A stretch of 64,000 bases of DNA, from the NCBI GenBank assembly GCA_910588245.1, contig CAJUQP010000003.1, positions 62,001-126,000 of the forward strand, in the 5' to 3' direction. The position numbers were made by a program, and so were the translations under genes. This document shows positions 49,994-58,681 of this stretch, piece after piece. The stretch comes from an uncultured Muribaculaceae bacterium (GTDB lineage Bacteria > Bacteroidota > Bacteroidia > Bacteroidales > Muribaculaceae). Position 1 is the first letter of the stretch. Every line of letters begins with the position of its first letter. The notes below the pieces were generated by a model. The model ran no database searches. It was not told where the DNA came from and saw nothing but the letters and a program-made list of their open reading frames with translations.

Positions 49994-50980
49994 ATGAATA
50001 CTCTGTTTCAACATATCGAATATCTTCTTCTTCGCCACGACTGCGTGATCGTGCCGGGTCTCGGCGCATTCATATCCACTATCCGGCCGGCAAGAATCGA
50101 TATGGAGAACCACCGCATCCTTCCTCCGGCAAGATCCGTGATGTTTAATCAAGCTGTCACTGTCGACGACGGTCTTCTCGCCAATTCCTATGCCCGGAGG
50201 TTCAATATATCTTTTGAGGAGGGACGGCAGCTTATCGTCAGAGATGTCAAGTCGCTTAAAGATACGATTATCAGTGATGGAGCCGCCATATGCGGACGTC
50301 TCGGGAAATTATATCTCGGAGAGGAGAGCAAACTGATCTTCTCTCCCGGCTCGGACACATTGTCCTCCGCCGGAGAATATGGCTTCATGCCTGCCTGCCT
50401 GCAGATGAAGAAGCAGGAAAACATGTCGATGCCCTCAGGATCAACGACTGAGAAGTCATCCGACAAATCATGTGCCGACTCTCCTCTTCCGCACACCGAT
50501 GCCTCAGCCGCTGAAAAAAACTATTATCATCTCAAGATCAGCAAGACATTCCTCCGTCTCGCTTCTGCAGTAGCCGTCATATTTGCCGTGGCATTGACAG
50601 TGATACTCAATCCGGTTCCCCGTGACTCCCGCGAGCAAAGAGCTTCCGTAGTTCCGGTTGAGGCTTTGATGCCTGCCATAGAGAAGAAAACAAACGCAAC
50701 CGATACTCTACAGACGGCCAGTTCTGAATCCGAGCGCATAGACGAACCTCATATTCCCTCACATTATCTTATCGTAGCGACTTTCTCATCGCGTAAGGAG
50801 GCCGAGACGTATGCCGCCACATATTCCACCGATGAATTCCCTCTGACAACGGTCTCTTCCAGAAAAATGACCCGTGTGGCCATAGCCTCTTCCGATGATC
50901 GCGACTCCTTGCGCATGAAGCTCAATTCCTCTCCTATTTCCCGTAAATATCCACAAGCCTGGATTTGGTCAAGGCTCTGA
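49994..50980 (+). CDS. Prokaryotic HU-like (CCDC81-type) and SPOR-domain membrane protein
   Basis: I take the ATG at 49994 (MNTLFQHIEYLLLRHDCVIV), since the upstream ATG at 49958 lies on the promoter box. Residues 1-130 form the tandem HU-like domain found in Bacteroidetes (CVIVPGLGAFISTIRPARID, then FNISFEEGRQLIVRDVKSLKDTI). A low-complexity linker and one TM helix (LRLASAVAVIFAVALTVIL) follow. The C-terminal SPOR domain (YLIVATFSSRKEAETYAATY, WIWSRL at the end) would bind denuded peptidoglycan in the periplasm. The cytoplasmic HU-like part and periplasmic SPOR part suggest a link between the cell wall and DNA or cytoplasmic partners. Confidence 0.88.
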   Translation: MNTLFQHIEYLLLRHDCVIVPGLGAFISTIRPARIDMENHRILPPARSVMFNQAVTVDDGLLANSYARRFNISFEEGRQLIVRDVKSLKDTIISDGAAICGRLGKLYLGEESKLIFSPGSDTLSSAGEYGFMPACLQMKKQENMSMPSGSTTEKSSDKSCADSPLPHTDASAAEKNYYHLKISKTFLRLASAVAVIFAVALTVILNPVPRDSREQRASVVPVEALMPAIEKKTNATDTLQTASSESERIDEPHIPSHYLIVATFSSRKEAETYAATYSTDEFPLTTVSSRKMTRVAIASSDDRDSLRMKLNSSPISRKYPQAWIWSRL

Positions 50981-51040
50981 AAAAGGATTTCCCGGGCACT
51001 TCCAAGACAAGATCATCCCACTTTAGTAACCTTATAAAAC

Positions 51041-51077
51041 AATTCACCCCGCAAGGAACGACCTTGCGGGGTGAATT
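51041..51077. terminator. Bidirectional terminator between the HU/SPOR gene and rplY
   Basis: A perfect 16-bp stem (51041-51056 with 51062-51077) with a 5-base loop AACGA, between convergent genes; A and T tracts lie on both sides. Confidence 0.88.
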
Positions 51078-51096
51078 ATTTCTTGGAAGGCTGCGA

Positions 51097-51747
51097 TCAG
51101 GCATCTGCCTTGGCTGCCGCGCCACGGGCTGCACGTGTGAGCTGCACGGCGCAGACAACAGCGTTCTTGGCATTCATGAGCTCCAGGCCCTCAAAGTGGA
51201 GGTCGCCCACTGCCAGAGACTTGCCGAGACCGAGATTGTCGACATTGACCACAAGACGCTCAGGAATCTGGTCGTAGATAGCTTTAACTTTAAGCTTACG
51301 CATGGAAAGAGAAAGCTTACCACCGGCTTTGACACCCTCGGCGTGGCCCTCGATCTGAACAGGAACCTCCATCACGATAGGCTTCTCGGGTCCTACCTCA
51401 AGGAAGTCGAGGTGAAGGATGGTGTCTTTTACAGGCTGGAACTGGATCTCCTTAAGCACTGCCTTACGCTCCTCACCATTGATCATGAGATCAATCTCAA
51501 AGATGTCGGGAGAATAGATGAGCTTACGGACTCCCTCGTTGCTGACAACAATGTCAGTAGTGATCAGACCGCGCTTGCCGTCTACATCCACTACTTTCTC
51601 ACCCGGTTTCAACGGACCATCGTAAGGAAGATCCACGTGTTTGCCACCATTGAGAACTGCGGGGATTTTACCAGCCGCACGCAAAGCCTTCACAGACTTC
51701 TTGCCAAGCTCCACGCGGGGCTCGGCCTCAAGTTTAAATTTCTTCAT
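51097..51747 (-). CDS. rplY: 50S ribosomal protein L25 / general stress protein Ctc family
   Basis: The 216-residue protein is the long CTC form of L25: an N-terminal 5S-rRNA-binding domain (FKLEAEPRVELGKKSVKALRAAGKIPAVLNGG) and a C-terminal TL5 beta domain (LHLDFLEVGPEKPIVMEVPVQIEGHAEGV, KLSLSMRKLKVKAIYDQIPERLVVNVDNLGLGKSLAVGDL). A tail of Ala and charged residues ends the protein. A complete minus-strand promoter lies about 125 bases upstream. Confidence 0.95.
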   Translation of the reverse strand: MKKFKLEAEPRVELGKKSVKALRAAGKIPAVLNGGKHVDLPYDGPLKPGEKVVDVDGKRGLITTDIVVSNEGVRKLIYSPDIFEIDLMINGEERKAVLKEIQFQPVKDTILHLDFLEVGPEKPIVMEVPVQIEGHAEGVKAGGKLSLSMRKLKVKAIYDQIPERLVVNVDNLGLGKSLAVGDLHFEGLELMNAKNAVVCAVQLTRAARGAAAKADA

Positions 51748-51872
51748 TTCTTTTTGATGTGTTACTCAAAATAAGTTATGCTCCTGCGAAAAATCGCCTT
51801 TGGGGAGCCGCCCGGCCCATACGGACACAAGCAACAGATTTCCCATCACACGTTTTTTGCTATAAAGCGCCG

Positions 51873-51904
51873 CAAAGTTACTAAAAATTTTCCATTTACG
51901 CAAA
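51873..51904 (-). promoter_or_regulatory. Promoter for rplY
   Basis: On the minus strand: TTTG (51904-51901), a 20-base spacer, TAACTTTG (51880-51873). Predicted start near 51866, leaving a leader of about 120 bases before rplY. Confidence 0.75.
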
Positions 51905-51910
51905 CATACG

Positions 51911-51949
51911 AAAAATCCCCGGACAACGGGAGAAACCGATGACCGGGGA
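51911..51949 (-). terminator. Terminator after the META-S4-pth operon
   Basis: A 7-bp GC-rich stem (51943-51949 with 51916-51922) encloses a 20-base loop and is followed on the minus strand by TTTTT. It lies just upstream of the rplY promoter. Confidence 0.65.
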
Positions 51950-51967
51950 CTATTCCAATCCCTACCA

Positions 51968-52600
51968 TCACTTATTGTAATGGTTCATGGCGAAAGCGGC
52001 TCCCGACAGACAAAAAGCCTTCACAGCCTCCGAAGCCCTCTTGAGTTTCTCAGGAAGCTGCCGCCTCTCCTCCTCAGGAAACCTCCCGAGTACGAAATCT
52101 ATCTGGCCACCTTTGGGAAAATCGTTGCCGACTCCAAATTTAAGACGGGCATAATTCTGGGTGCCAAGCTGTTCTGCGATATTCTTCAATCCGTTATGAC
52201 CGGCATCAGATCCCCTTTCACGAATCCTAATATGGCCGAACGGGAGCGAGAGATCATCGACAATCACAAGAAGATTCTCAAGCGGAAGTTTCTCTTTGTT
52301 CATCCAGAATCTAACAGCCACACCGCTGAGATTCATATACGTGGAAGGCTTAAGGAGCATGAGCTCACAGTTCTTCACCTTCACTATAGCCATGTCGCCA
52401 TAGCGGCATGAACTGAACGGCACGCCTGCCTCTGAAGCAATTGTGTCACCGACCATGAAGCCGGCATTGTGCCGCGTGCCTACATATTCCTCCCCGATAT
52501 TGCCGAGGCATACAATCAAATATTTTTTCACGTCGTCTGCTACCTGTTGTTGCCGGGAGCCATCACCGCTCCCGAACAGTTTCCTGATCCATTCAATCAT
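51968..52600 (-). CDS. pth: Peptidyl-tRNA hydrolase
   Basis: The enzyme releases tRNA from peptidyl-tRNA that has dropped off the ribosome. The family core starts KKYLIVCLGNIGEEYVGTRHNAGF, with the catalytic His, and has LMLLKPSTYMNLSG, VIVDDLSLPFGHIRIRERGSDAGHNGLKNI and RLKFGVGND. I take the ATG at 52600 (MIEWIRKLFGSGDG), so about 28 residues precede the usual start; the frame is open upstream to 52720 but runs through the S4 gene. The start ATG overlaps the S4 stop codon region (ATGATTGA), so translation is probably coupled. It ends the META-S4-pth unit. Confidence 0.93.
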   Translation of the reverse strand: MIEWIRKLFGSGDGSRQQQVADDVKKYLIVCLGNIGEEYVGTRHNAGFMVGDTIASEAGVPFSSCRYGDMAIVKVKNCELMLLKPSTYMNLSGVAVRFWMNKEKLPLENLLVIVDDLSLPFGHIRIRERGSDAGHNGLKNIAEQLGTQNYARLKFGVGNDFPKGGQIDFVLGRFPEEERRQLPEKLKRASEAVKAFCLSGAAFAMNHYNK

Positions 52601-53024
52601 CATCGTCGTCATCTTCCCAGTCGAGGAAGAAATTATCGGCATAACTCTCCTCCTTGAAACGCGAAAGTTCGCGGCTGTCACGCTTCGTCGGACGACCGAG
52701 ACCTTTCTGTCGGTCCACAAAACCGGAAATCTTTGTCATCTCAAGCAACTCATACTGCGATGGAGGAGTCAGGTTTTCCAGATAGTCAGGCACAAGTCGC
52801 GCCCCAAGCCGGTTGGGAGCGATTTCGAGCACACGAAATGTATATGTGATCGGAGGTTTCCTGACATCGATCACGTCGCCGGGCTTCACAGTGCGCGAGG
52901 GTTTCACCGTCACTCCCCCCATCATCACCCGACCCTTCTTGCATGCGTCGGTGGCTATGGTGCGTGTCTTGAAGACACGCATGCACCATAACCATTTATC
53001 AATTCTTTCCTCTTGTTTAGGCAT
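52593..53024 (-). CDS. S4-domain RNA-binding protein, Hsp15-like
   Basis: The 143-residue protein has an S4 RNA-binding domain at the N-terminus (ERIDKWLWCMRVFKTRTIATDACKKGRVMMGG, VTVKPSRTVKPGDVIDVRKPP), as in the heat-shock ribosome-rescue protein Hsp15, then a region with PSQYELLEMTKISGFVDRQKGLGRPTKRDSREL. It ends with a six-aspartate run encoded by the same bases that form the pth start. Its likely role is binding 50S subunits that carry nascent chains, consistent with its coupling to pth. Confidence 0.9.
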   Translation of the reverse strand: MPKQEERIDKWLWCMRVFKTRTIATDACKKGRVMMGGVTVKPSRTVKPGDVIDVRKPPITYTFRVLEIAPNRLGARLVPDYLENLTPPSQYELLEMTKISGFVDRQKGLGRPTKRDSRELSRFKEESYADNFFLDWEDDDDDD

Positions 53025-53038
53025 TGTTTGATGTGTGG

Positions 53039-53932
53039 TTATTTATCTGAAGTCCTTTCAAGCAAGAGCACTATCTTACCCTGGTTGTCGACCAGCTCGA
53101 CCCTGTCTTCTTTCAAAGGTTTCGCCTTGGCTGCCTGTTCGAGCGCAACCACAAGCTGGGTCTCGAAATTAGGGGTCGGACATGCCATCCGTGTCATCGC
53201 GATCTGCTGGAAAGATATCGAATTGGCAGCCTCCATGTCAGTCTCGAGAGTGCCGTTGATTATATTGCAGCCTGTATTGCCATGAAGCTTCCCTTCATCC
53301 ACATCTATCACAAGCTTCATGTCGGGGACATCGACAGATTGTCCGTCGATCTGACGCACAAGCCATGTGCCGTTGAGGAACTGAAAATTCTGATGCATCA
53401 TTTCCATCACCGGATTGTGGTCGGCATCATAAAGGGTAAGATAATAATCATCGCCCGAAAGACGCCAGGTATAATAGCGGGCTGCCCCGAGGGCCGCGTT
53501 AAACTCCAAATCTGTAATGCCCTCCATGCCGCAGGCCATCATCGTCGATGCCATGTTGGAAAATGTAAGTGTCGAGTCGGCCGGGTTGTAGGTATAAGCA
53601 GCGTTGATAACATTGCAGCCGTTGTTGCCGTAGACCCTTTTCTGCTCAGGCACGAACTTAAGAAACGGCGCGGTCTCACCCACCGCCGCCTTACCATTGA
53701 CACGCTCCACGGCCCAGTCACCTTTGACGATACCTTTGGCAAGCTCCTCAGAGGTATAGACACCCGATACCGGTTTTACGATCTTCTCTCTGTCGGTCGG
53801 AAGCACGGCCTCTTTATTGACATTGGCCGACGAGCCTCCACCCTTGTTTTTGTTGATCACCGAGCACGAGCCAAGCGGGACTAACGCAAAAGCAAGTAAC
53901 GGCATCATGATTCTCATTCTGATTCTCATCAT
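53039..53932 (-). CDS. Lipoprotein with two META (HslJ-like) domains
   Basis: I take an ATG at about 53932 (MMRIRMRIMMPLLAFALVPLGSC); the frame is open to 53953. The lipobox is LGSC. Two tandem META domains follow: WAVERVNGKAAVGETAPFLKFVPEQ with YGNNGCNVINAAYT, and WLVRQIDGQSVDVPDMKLVIDVDE with HGNTGCNIINGTLE; each keeps the GNxGCN signature and a later MACxxPN or MMACG segment. META domains occur in HslJ and related surface or stress proteins; the function is unknown. It is first in the META-S4-pth unit, from a good promoter. Confidence 0.88.
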   Translation of the reverse strand: MMRIRMRIMMPLLAFALVPLGSCSVINKNKGGGSSANVNKEAVLPTDREKIVKPVSGVYTSEELAKGIVKGDWAVERVNGKAAVGETAPFLKFVPEQKRVYGNNGCNVINAAYTYNPADSTLTFSNMASTMMACGMEGITDLEFNAALGAARYYTWRLSGDDYYLTLYDADHNPVMEMMHQNFQFLNGTWLVRQIDGQSVDVPDMKLVIDVDEGKLHGNTGCNIINGTLETDMEAANSISFQQIAMTRMACPTPNFETQLVVALEQAAKAKPLKEDRVELVDNQGKIVLLLERTSDK

Positions 53933-54049
53933 ACAATCTTTTGTTTTATGCATCCTTCATACATCTGGCATGCGGATACGACCGTAAAATAGGATTCGGA
54001 ATACGTCCGAAAGTTTACGGGCAGCCGCAAACATAAAGAAAGACTGCTG

Positions 54050-54081
54050 CAAAATTAACAATTATTTCCTTTTGTGGCAAA
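54050..54081 (-). promoter_or_regulatory. Promoter for the META-S4-pth operon
   Basis: On the minus strand: TTTG (54081-54078), a 20-base spacer, TAATTTTG (54057-54050); predicted start near 54043. The -33 part lies 18 bases past the ndh stop codon. Confidence 0.78.
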
Positions 54082-54098
54082 TATATGTCTCAATCGGC

Positions 54099-55361
54099 TC
54101 AATCGCCCCAATGGCGACGCAAAGGATATTTAGTAGGACGGAGCAAAAGCCGCAGTGAAGAGGAATATGTGAAATAATTCCAGGTCCAGTTGAGCAATAC
54201 AGTGGTTTTATTGCGCATGCCGAGTAGCGACATAAGATGGATGGCCATCCATGCAACCCATGCGACGAAACCGGAAAATGAATGGCCGGGAAGATCTGCC
54301 ACGGCACGGTTTTTCCCTACCGTAGCCATCGATCCTTTGTCATGATAGCTGAATTCATGACAGAATCGCCCTTCATTAAGATTCCTGGCCAGATTCCTGG
54401 CCTGCTGTATGGCAGGCTGCGCCATCTGCGGATGCCCTTTCGGATAATCCTCGCTTGTCATGCATGCGATATCCCCTATGGCCATAAGGTCATCCCTACC
54501 GCCGACTCTATTATATCGGTCAACGATTATCCTTCCTCCACGTCCGACATACTCCTCCGGGAGACCAGGCATCGGTTCCCCTTTGACGCCCGCAGTCCAT
54601 ATCAGGGTCTCCCAGTATTCCCTCGTTCCGTCGGCGAAAAGAGCGTATTTATCCTTATATTCCTTAAGTGAGGTGCCAAGTCTGACATCCACCATAAGTT
54701 CCTTGAGATATGCAAGAGCTTTTGAACTTGATTTCGGACGCATGGCACCCAATAGCCTGTCTGTCCCCTCCACAAGCGTGATCCTCATATCATCGGGCTC
54801 GATCTCAGGATATTCCTTCGGCAATATGTATTTCTTCATCTCTCCGAGAGCTCCCGCTATCTCCACACCCGACGGACCACCACCTACCACAAGGAAACTC
54901 AGCAACTCCTTACGCCGCAGAGGATCTTTGCATAATGCCCCGCGTTCAAGACGGTCAAGAATCTCATCTCTCGTATGGCATGCCTCCGCCACTGTCTTTA
55001 TACCGAATGTGTTTTCGTAAAGACCATCCATACCAAAATAATTGTTGGTCGAACCTGCCGCTATCACAAGACGGTCGTATTCCAGGGTCTCATAACTTGT
55101 AGTGACAGTGCGGGCATTGAGATCTATTCCCTTGACATGCCCCATATGATAGGTCACATTCCTGTGTTTCACAAACTCGCGTCGCAACGGAAAACAAATA
55201 TTCGCCGATGCCAGGCCGCATGACGCTATCTGATAGAACAAAGGTGGGAAACAGTGGAAATTGTTTCTGTCAATAAGCATTACCCTGTATTTATCCTTAT
55301 CAATTCGTTTCACAAGGTTCAGACCCGCGAAACCTCCTCCAATGATGACTAATCTCTCCAT
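54099..55361 (-). CDS. Type II NADH dehydrogenase (NAD(P)/FAD-dependent oxidoreductase)
   Basis: The start is the ATG at 55361 (MERLVIIGGGFAGL); the upstream frame lacks a conserved extension. The 420-residue flavoprotein has an FAD Rossmann motif IIGGGFAGLNLVKRID, the NAD motif VVGGGPSGVEIAGALGEM, the IWTAGVKGEPMPGL segment, GDIACM, and a hydrophobic C-terminal part (FSGFVAWVAWMAIHLMSLLG) for membrane attachment. It oxidises NADH and passes electrons to quinone without pumping protons. It follows the AddB-like gene by 160 bp on the same strand. Confidence 0.92.
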   Translation of the reverse strand: MERLVIIGGGFAGLNLVKRIDKDKYRVMLIDRNNFHCFPPLFYQIASCGLASANICFPLRREFVKHRNVTYHMGHVKGIDLNARTVTTSYETLEYDRLVIAAGSTNNYFGMDGLYENTFGIKTVAEACHTRDEILDRLERGALCKDPLRRKELLSFLVVGGGPSGVEIAGALGEMKKYILPKEYPEIEPDDMRITLVEGTDRLLGAMRPKSSSKALAYLKELMVDVRLGTSLKEYKDKYALFADGTREYWETLIWTAGVKGEPMPGLPEEYVGRGGRIIVDRYNRVGGRDDLMAIGDIACMTSEDYPKGHPQMAQPAIQQARNLARNLNEGRFCHEFSYHDKGSMATVGKNRAVADLPGHSFSGFVAWVAWMAIHLMSLLGMRNKTTVLLNWTWNYFTYSSSLRLLLRPTKYPLRRHWGD

Positions 55362-55521
55362 ATGTACGTTGTCTTGACAATTGAGAACGGCATGAGGCAC
55401 TACAACGGCCCAGTCATGCCCGGAGACGTTGGCCGGGTCACACCGGCAAAGACCGGATCACTGCGGCATCACCTCCTAATTATCAAAACGACATATATCT
55501 TTCTTGGTTCATAAATCAAGA

Positions 55522-58500
55522 TCAGCGGCGGCAAAGCGTACGCAGACGGCACATGCCGCAGTCCGATTCATCATCAGCGGCCTCAAACCGAGGAGTGTCG
55601 AAAATCCCATCGAGTAAACTCTCCATCCCGGCCGAGAAGTCGTCGGCATAAGCGCCGAAATCCTTCACCTCATTGTCACCGATGACAGGAAGCCTTACCT
55701 CACCGGTATGGATCTTATTGACATCATATATCTCGAGTCTCACGTCGCTGGCGCCCTCCACCCCTCCGCGTTTGCCAAGGAGCCACGCATAGGTGAATAG
55801 CTGGAATATCTGCTCGCCGGCATAATTTCCCTTCAGCACCTCCTCCATATCGGCGGCTTTCAGTTTTATCCGTCCGGTCTTATAGTCTACGATCCTCAAT
55901 TGCCGGCCCCCTTGCGTATCAATCTCGTCAAGACGGTCGATCGCAAACCGGAAATTGACTTTGCGTCCCGATGGCAAAGCGATATGAAGCCGCTCGGAGA
56001 TCTCGCATCCCAGTATGTTGAAGGGGGCGAGCTCAAGATCATGCCGTAATATGTTGACCGCCTGGCGAGCCAGCTGCCTGCCGACAATCTCCGCACCCCC
56101 CTCAAGCGGACGGTCGAGCTGATCATCCTCAAGATTGAAATGCACTCTGTTCACAGTTCTCGTCATGATCCTCTTAAGTGATTCATGATCTTCAAGAATA
56201 CGCGACACGGCATCCTTTGTGACAACAACAGGTCGGGGAAGCAGTTTTCCCCGCTTTTCCGGAGGCAGATAGAGCTGGAGCATCACATCATGAAGGATGT
56301 TGCCGGCCGATATTGAATCTATAAATTCTGAAGGTTCAGGATCCGTGTTTATGCCCATCACACTCTGGTAGAAGAATTTCACCTGGCATTCACGGTAGGA
56401 GTTGAGCGACGATGCCGAGAAATTCAGCGACCGGTCCTGATTACCAGCGGCGGGGTCATGGACAAACGCCTTTAATCGCTCCAATATTTCCGGAGTTTTG
56501 TCGACCGACGCTTCGTGAGGAGTCTTGCCGGTCAAGACAAATTTCCAATCCTCCTCCTCCAGACGGTCTTTTGCGAAGAGATAGCGCAGCTGCAGCAGAT
56601 ATCTCGACACATCGCCGCTACGCATGCCGCCACCCGATCGGGCATCATAAATCATAGTCACACCCATTGCCCGGCTAATCATTCTATAGAAATAATAGGC
56701 AAATATACTCTCCGCATAATTTGAAGGAGGCATGCCGAAAGCACGCCTGAGTGTGTCGGGGATGAAACTGCGTGTGCGGGCACGCATAGGCAGTTTCCTC
56801 TCATTGGCGGAAAGGATAAAAATATGGTCAAAATCAATTGAGCGGGTCTCAAGCATACCCATTACCTGCAGACCTACGAGAGGTTCGCCCTCGAATCCTA
56901 CCTTTTCGCCTGCCAGCAGACGATCTGCAAGACGTAGAGCGGTGGCAGCCTTCATGTCGGTATTGTATTCCCGAAGAAGCTCGCGCATACGGCGCAAGGC
57001 ATCCCTGTAAATCTCTATATGCGAGATTTCGAGCCGTGTTTTCACCAGGCCGGATTCCTCACACGTCAGCGAATTTTTCACATCAGACAGTATCTCGTCG
57101 AGTCGGTCAATAGCATCGAGAGGAGTGGCAATCCTGTCAAGGCTCGACAAAAGGGACTCAGCTTTCTCCGATATCGCAGCGAGCTCATTCAATGATATGA
57201 CTGCCTTATGATAACGGTCAAGATATCCGTTGATCTTTTCAATAACGTCAGAACCTAATAGAGCATGGGGATAGGGATGCGCAAGGAAAAGACGCAGATC
57301 CTTATGATAGAACGCCTTCCCCGCCGGGGTTTCCCTCATGTTGAAATGCAGTCTTCTCAACAGTGAGACAAACGGCACGACCGATGTGAGCCGCAACGGA
57401 TAGCCCATGGTCAGATTGACATCGCCCATTCCGGCCGGGAGGGAATAGAGCATGGGGAGAAGAAGATTCTCGTCAGGAAGCACTACCGCCACCCGCGCGT
57501 CGTTGAATTCCTCCTGAGTCAGCCGCCCGCGCAATTCGGAGAGGAGGGTTCCGGCTATCTTCACCTGGGCCGAATTGGATGGAGAAGCCACGACCTTAAT
57601 TTCCGAAGGCATGTCTGGCGTATCGCTTTGCCGGAGTATATGGAGAGCCCATTCAGGACAAGGAAACGACCGTATGTTAGATCTTACGAATTTCGACGCC
57701 GAGTTGCCGGTCCCGCTAAGCACCGGGCCTGTGGCATCCCAGAAAAAATCGGCAAAGGTATCTTCTCCCGGATATGGTTCCATGTCTCTAAGTTCCGAGA
57801 ATATCGCGCGTTCAGCCGTACTGAGAGCATTGAAACCCACCACCGTCACCTTGCGGTAGGGCAGTATGTCGCGCCCTTTCTCCCTCACCACACGTAAAGC
57901 CGACCTGTAAAGGCCTCCCGTTGTTGAGAGGCCCAGGCTGTCAAGACGCTCGTGAAGCCCGTGATAGAGCGGAGCCATGATACGCCATAGATGTAGGAAT
58001 TTCCTTCTTAGGTCAGAGAGCTCGTCATCCGGGGCGTCGAAATCTTTCCAGAATTCATTCGGGTCAGAATATTCCGTGCGGCCGAAATATTCCGCCATCA
58101 CCTCTTTCTGCTCCTCCGTCAGGAAATTGGATGCAATCTCACGGTAGTCTTTCACATTCTTGAAAATCTCATCGGCGTCAGCAAGATAAAGGTCCACCTC
58201 GTTGAAGTCCGCCAACACGGTTTCCCCCCACATCCTGAAAGAATCGAAATCGACACCTTCGGCATCATCAGACTCGCCAAGACCGAGATAATCGCGGTAT
58301 GTGTGATAGAGCAGAAAGAGCAGGTCGAGACGCGACGCCGCGACTTTTCCCGAAACTTCCGAGACAAAATCAGAGACCGAAAGCACACGTGGAGACAGAA
58401 ACGCGCGTCCTCCCCTCTCCTCTTTGAGATATTTCATGAAGAACGTGCCGCTTCGCTTGTTAGGAAACAGAAAGCAGAAATCGGAAAGATCGGAATAACG

Positions 58501-58542
58501 CGATGCATACGCGCGTGCGACAGATTTCAAGAATGGTATCAT
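55522..58542 (-). CDS. AddB-like PD-(D/E)XK nuclease with 4Fe-4S cluster site
   Basis: The 1006-residue protein starts with an inactivated helicase-like domain (FLFPNKRSGTFFMKYL) and has UvrD-like segments (FDHIFILSANERKLPMRARTRSFIPDTLRRAFG). The C-terminal RecB-type nuclease includes the first Cys at SYRECQVKFFYQ, the catalytic LRIVDYKTGRIK, and the final CGMCRLRTLC, giving the C, C-x2-C-x5-C arrangement of the iron-sulfur cluster of AddB nucleases. It should process double-strand DNA ends for recombination. The AddA helicase partner is not next to it. Confidence 0.88.
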   Translation of the reverse strand: MIPFLKSVARAYASRYSDLSDFCFLFPNKRSGTFFMKYLKEERGGRAFLSPRVLSVSDFVSEVSGKVAASRLDLLFLLYHTYRDYLGLGESDDAEGVDFDSFRMWGETVLADFNEVDLYLADADEIFKNVKDYREIASNFLTEEQKEVMAEYFGRTEYSDPNEFWKDFDAPDDELSDLRRKFLHLWRIMAPLYHGLHERLDSLGLSTTGGLYRSALRVVREKGRDILPYRKVTVVGFNALSTAERAIFSELRDMEPYPGEDTFADFFWDATGPVLSGTGNSASKFVRSNIRSFPCPEWALHILRQSDTPDMPSEIKVVASPSNSAQVKIAGTLLSELRGRLTQEEFNDARVAVVLPDENLLLPMLYSLPAGMGDVNLTMGYPLRLTSVVPFVSLLRRLHFNMRETPAGKAFYHKDLRLFLAHPYPHALLGSDVIEKINGYLDRYHKAVISLNELAAISEKAESLLSSLDRIATPLDAIDRLDEILSDVKNSLTCEESGLVKTRLEISHIEIYRDALRRMRELLREYNTDMKAATALRLADRLLAGEKVGFEGEPLVGLQVMGMLETRSIDFDHIFILSANERKLPMRARTRSFIPDTLRRAFGMPPSNYAESIFAYYFYRMISRAMGVTMIYDARSGGGMRSGDVSRYLLQLRYLFAKDRLEEEDWKFVLTGKTPHEASVDKTPEILERLKAFVHDPAAGNQDRSLNFSASSLNSYRECQVKFFYQSVMGINTDPEPSEFIDSISAGNILHDVMLQLYLPPEKRGKLLPRPVVVTKDAVSRILEDHESLKRIMTRTVNRVHFNLEDDQLDRPLEGGAEIVGRQLARQAVNILRHDLELAPFNILGCEISERLHIALPSGRKVNFRFAIDRLDEIDTQGGRQLRIVDYKTGRIKLKAADMEEVLKGNYAGEQIFQLFTYAWLLGKRGGVEGASDVRLEIYDVNKIHTGEVRLPVIGDNEVKDFGAYADDFSAGMESLLDGIFDTPRFEAADDESDCGMCRLRTLCRR

Positions 58543-58625
58543 AACCCAAAATTAGTAATAAATCGTTCAGCATGCAAAAAAAATATGTCAATAACCGCGC
58601 CTATTCGACCAAACATGCAAAATCA

Positions 58626-58657
58626 TTTGCTCTTTTCATGCGAATTGAGTATTTTTG
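58626..58657 (+). promoter_or_regulatory. Promoter for the delta' subunit gene
   Basis: TTTG (58626-58629), a 20-base spacer, then TATTTTTG (58650-58657); predicted start near 58664, only 18 bases before the chosen ATG at 58682. This rules out the ATG at 58655. Confidence 0.78.
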
Positions 58658-58681
58658 CGGAAAAGAAACAACACTGTAGCC

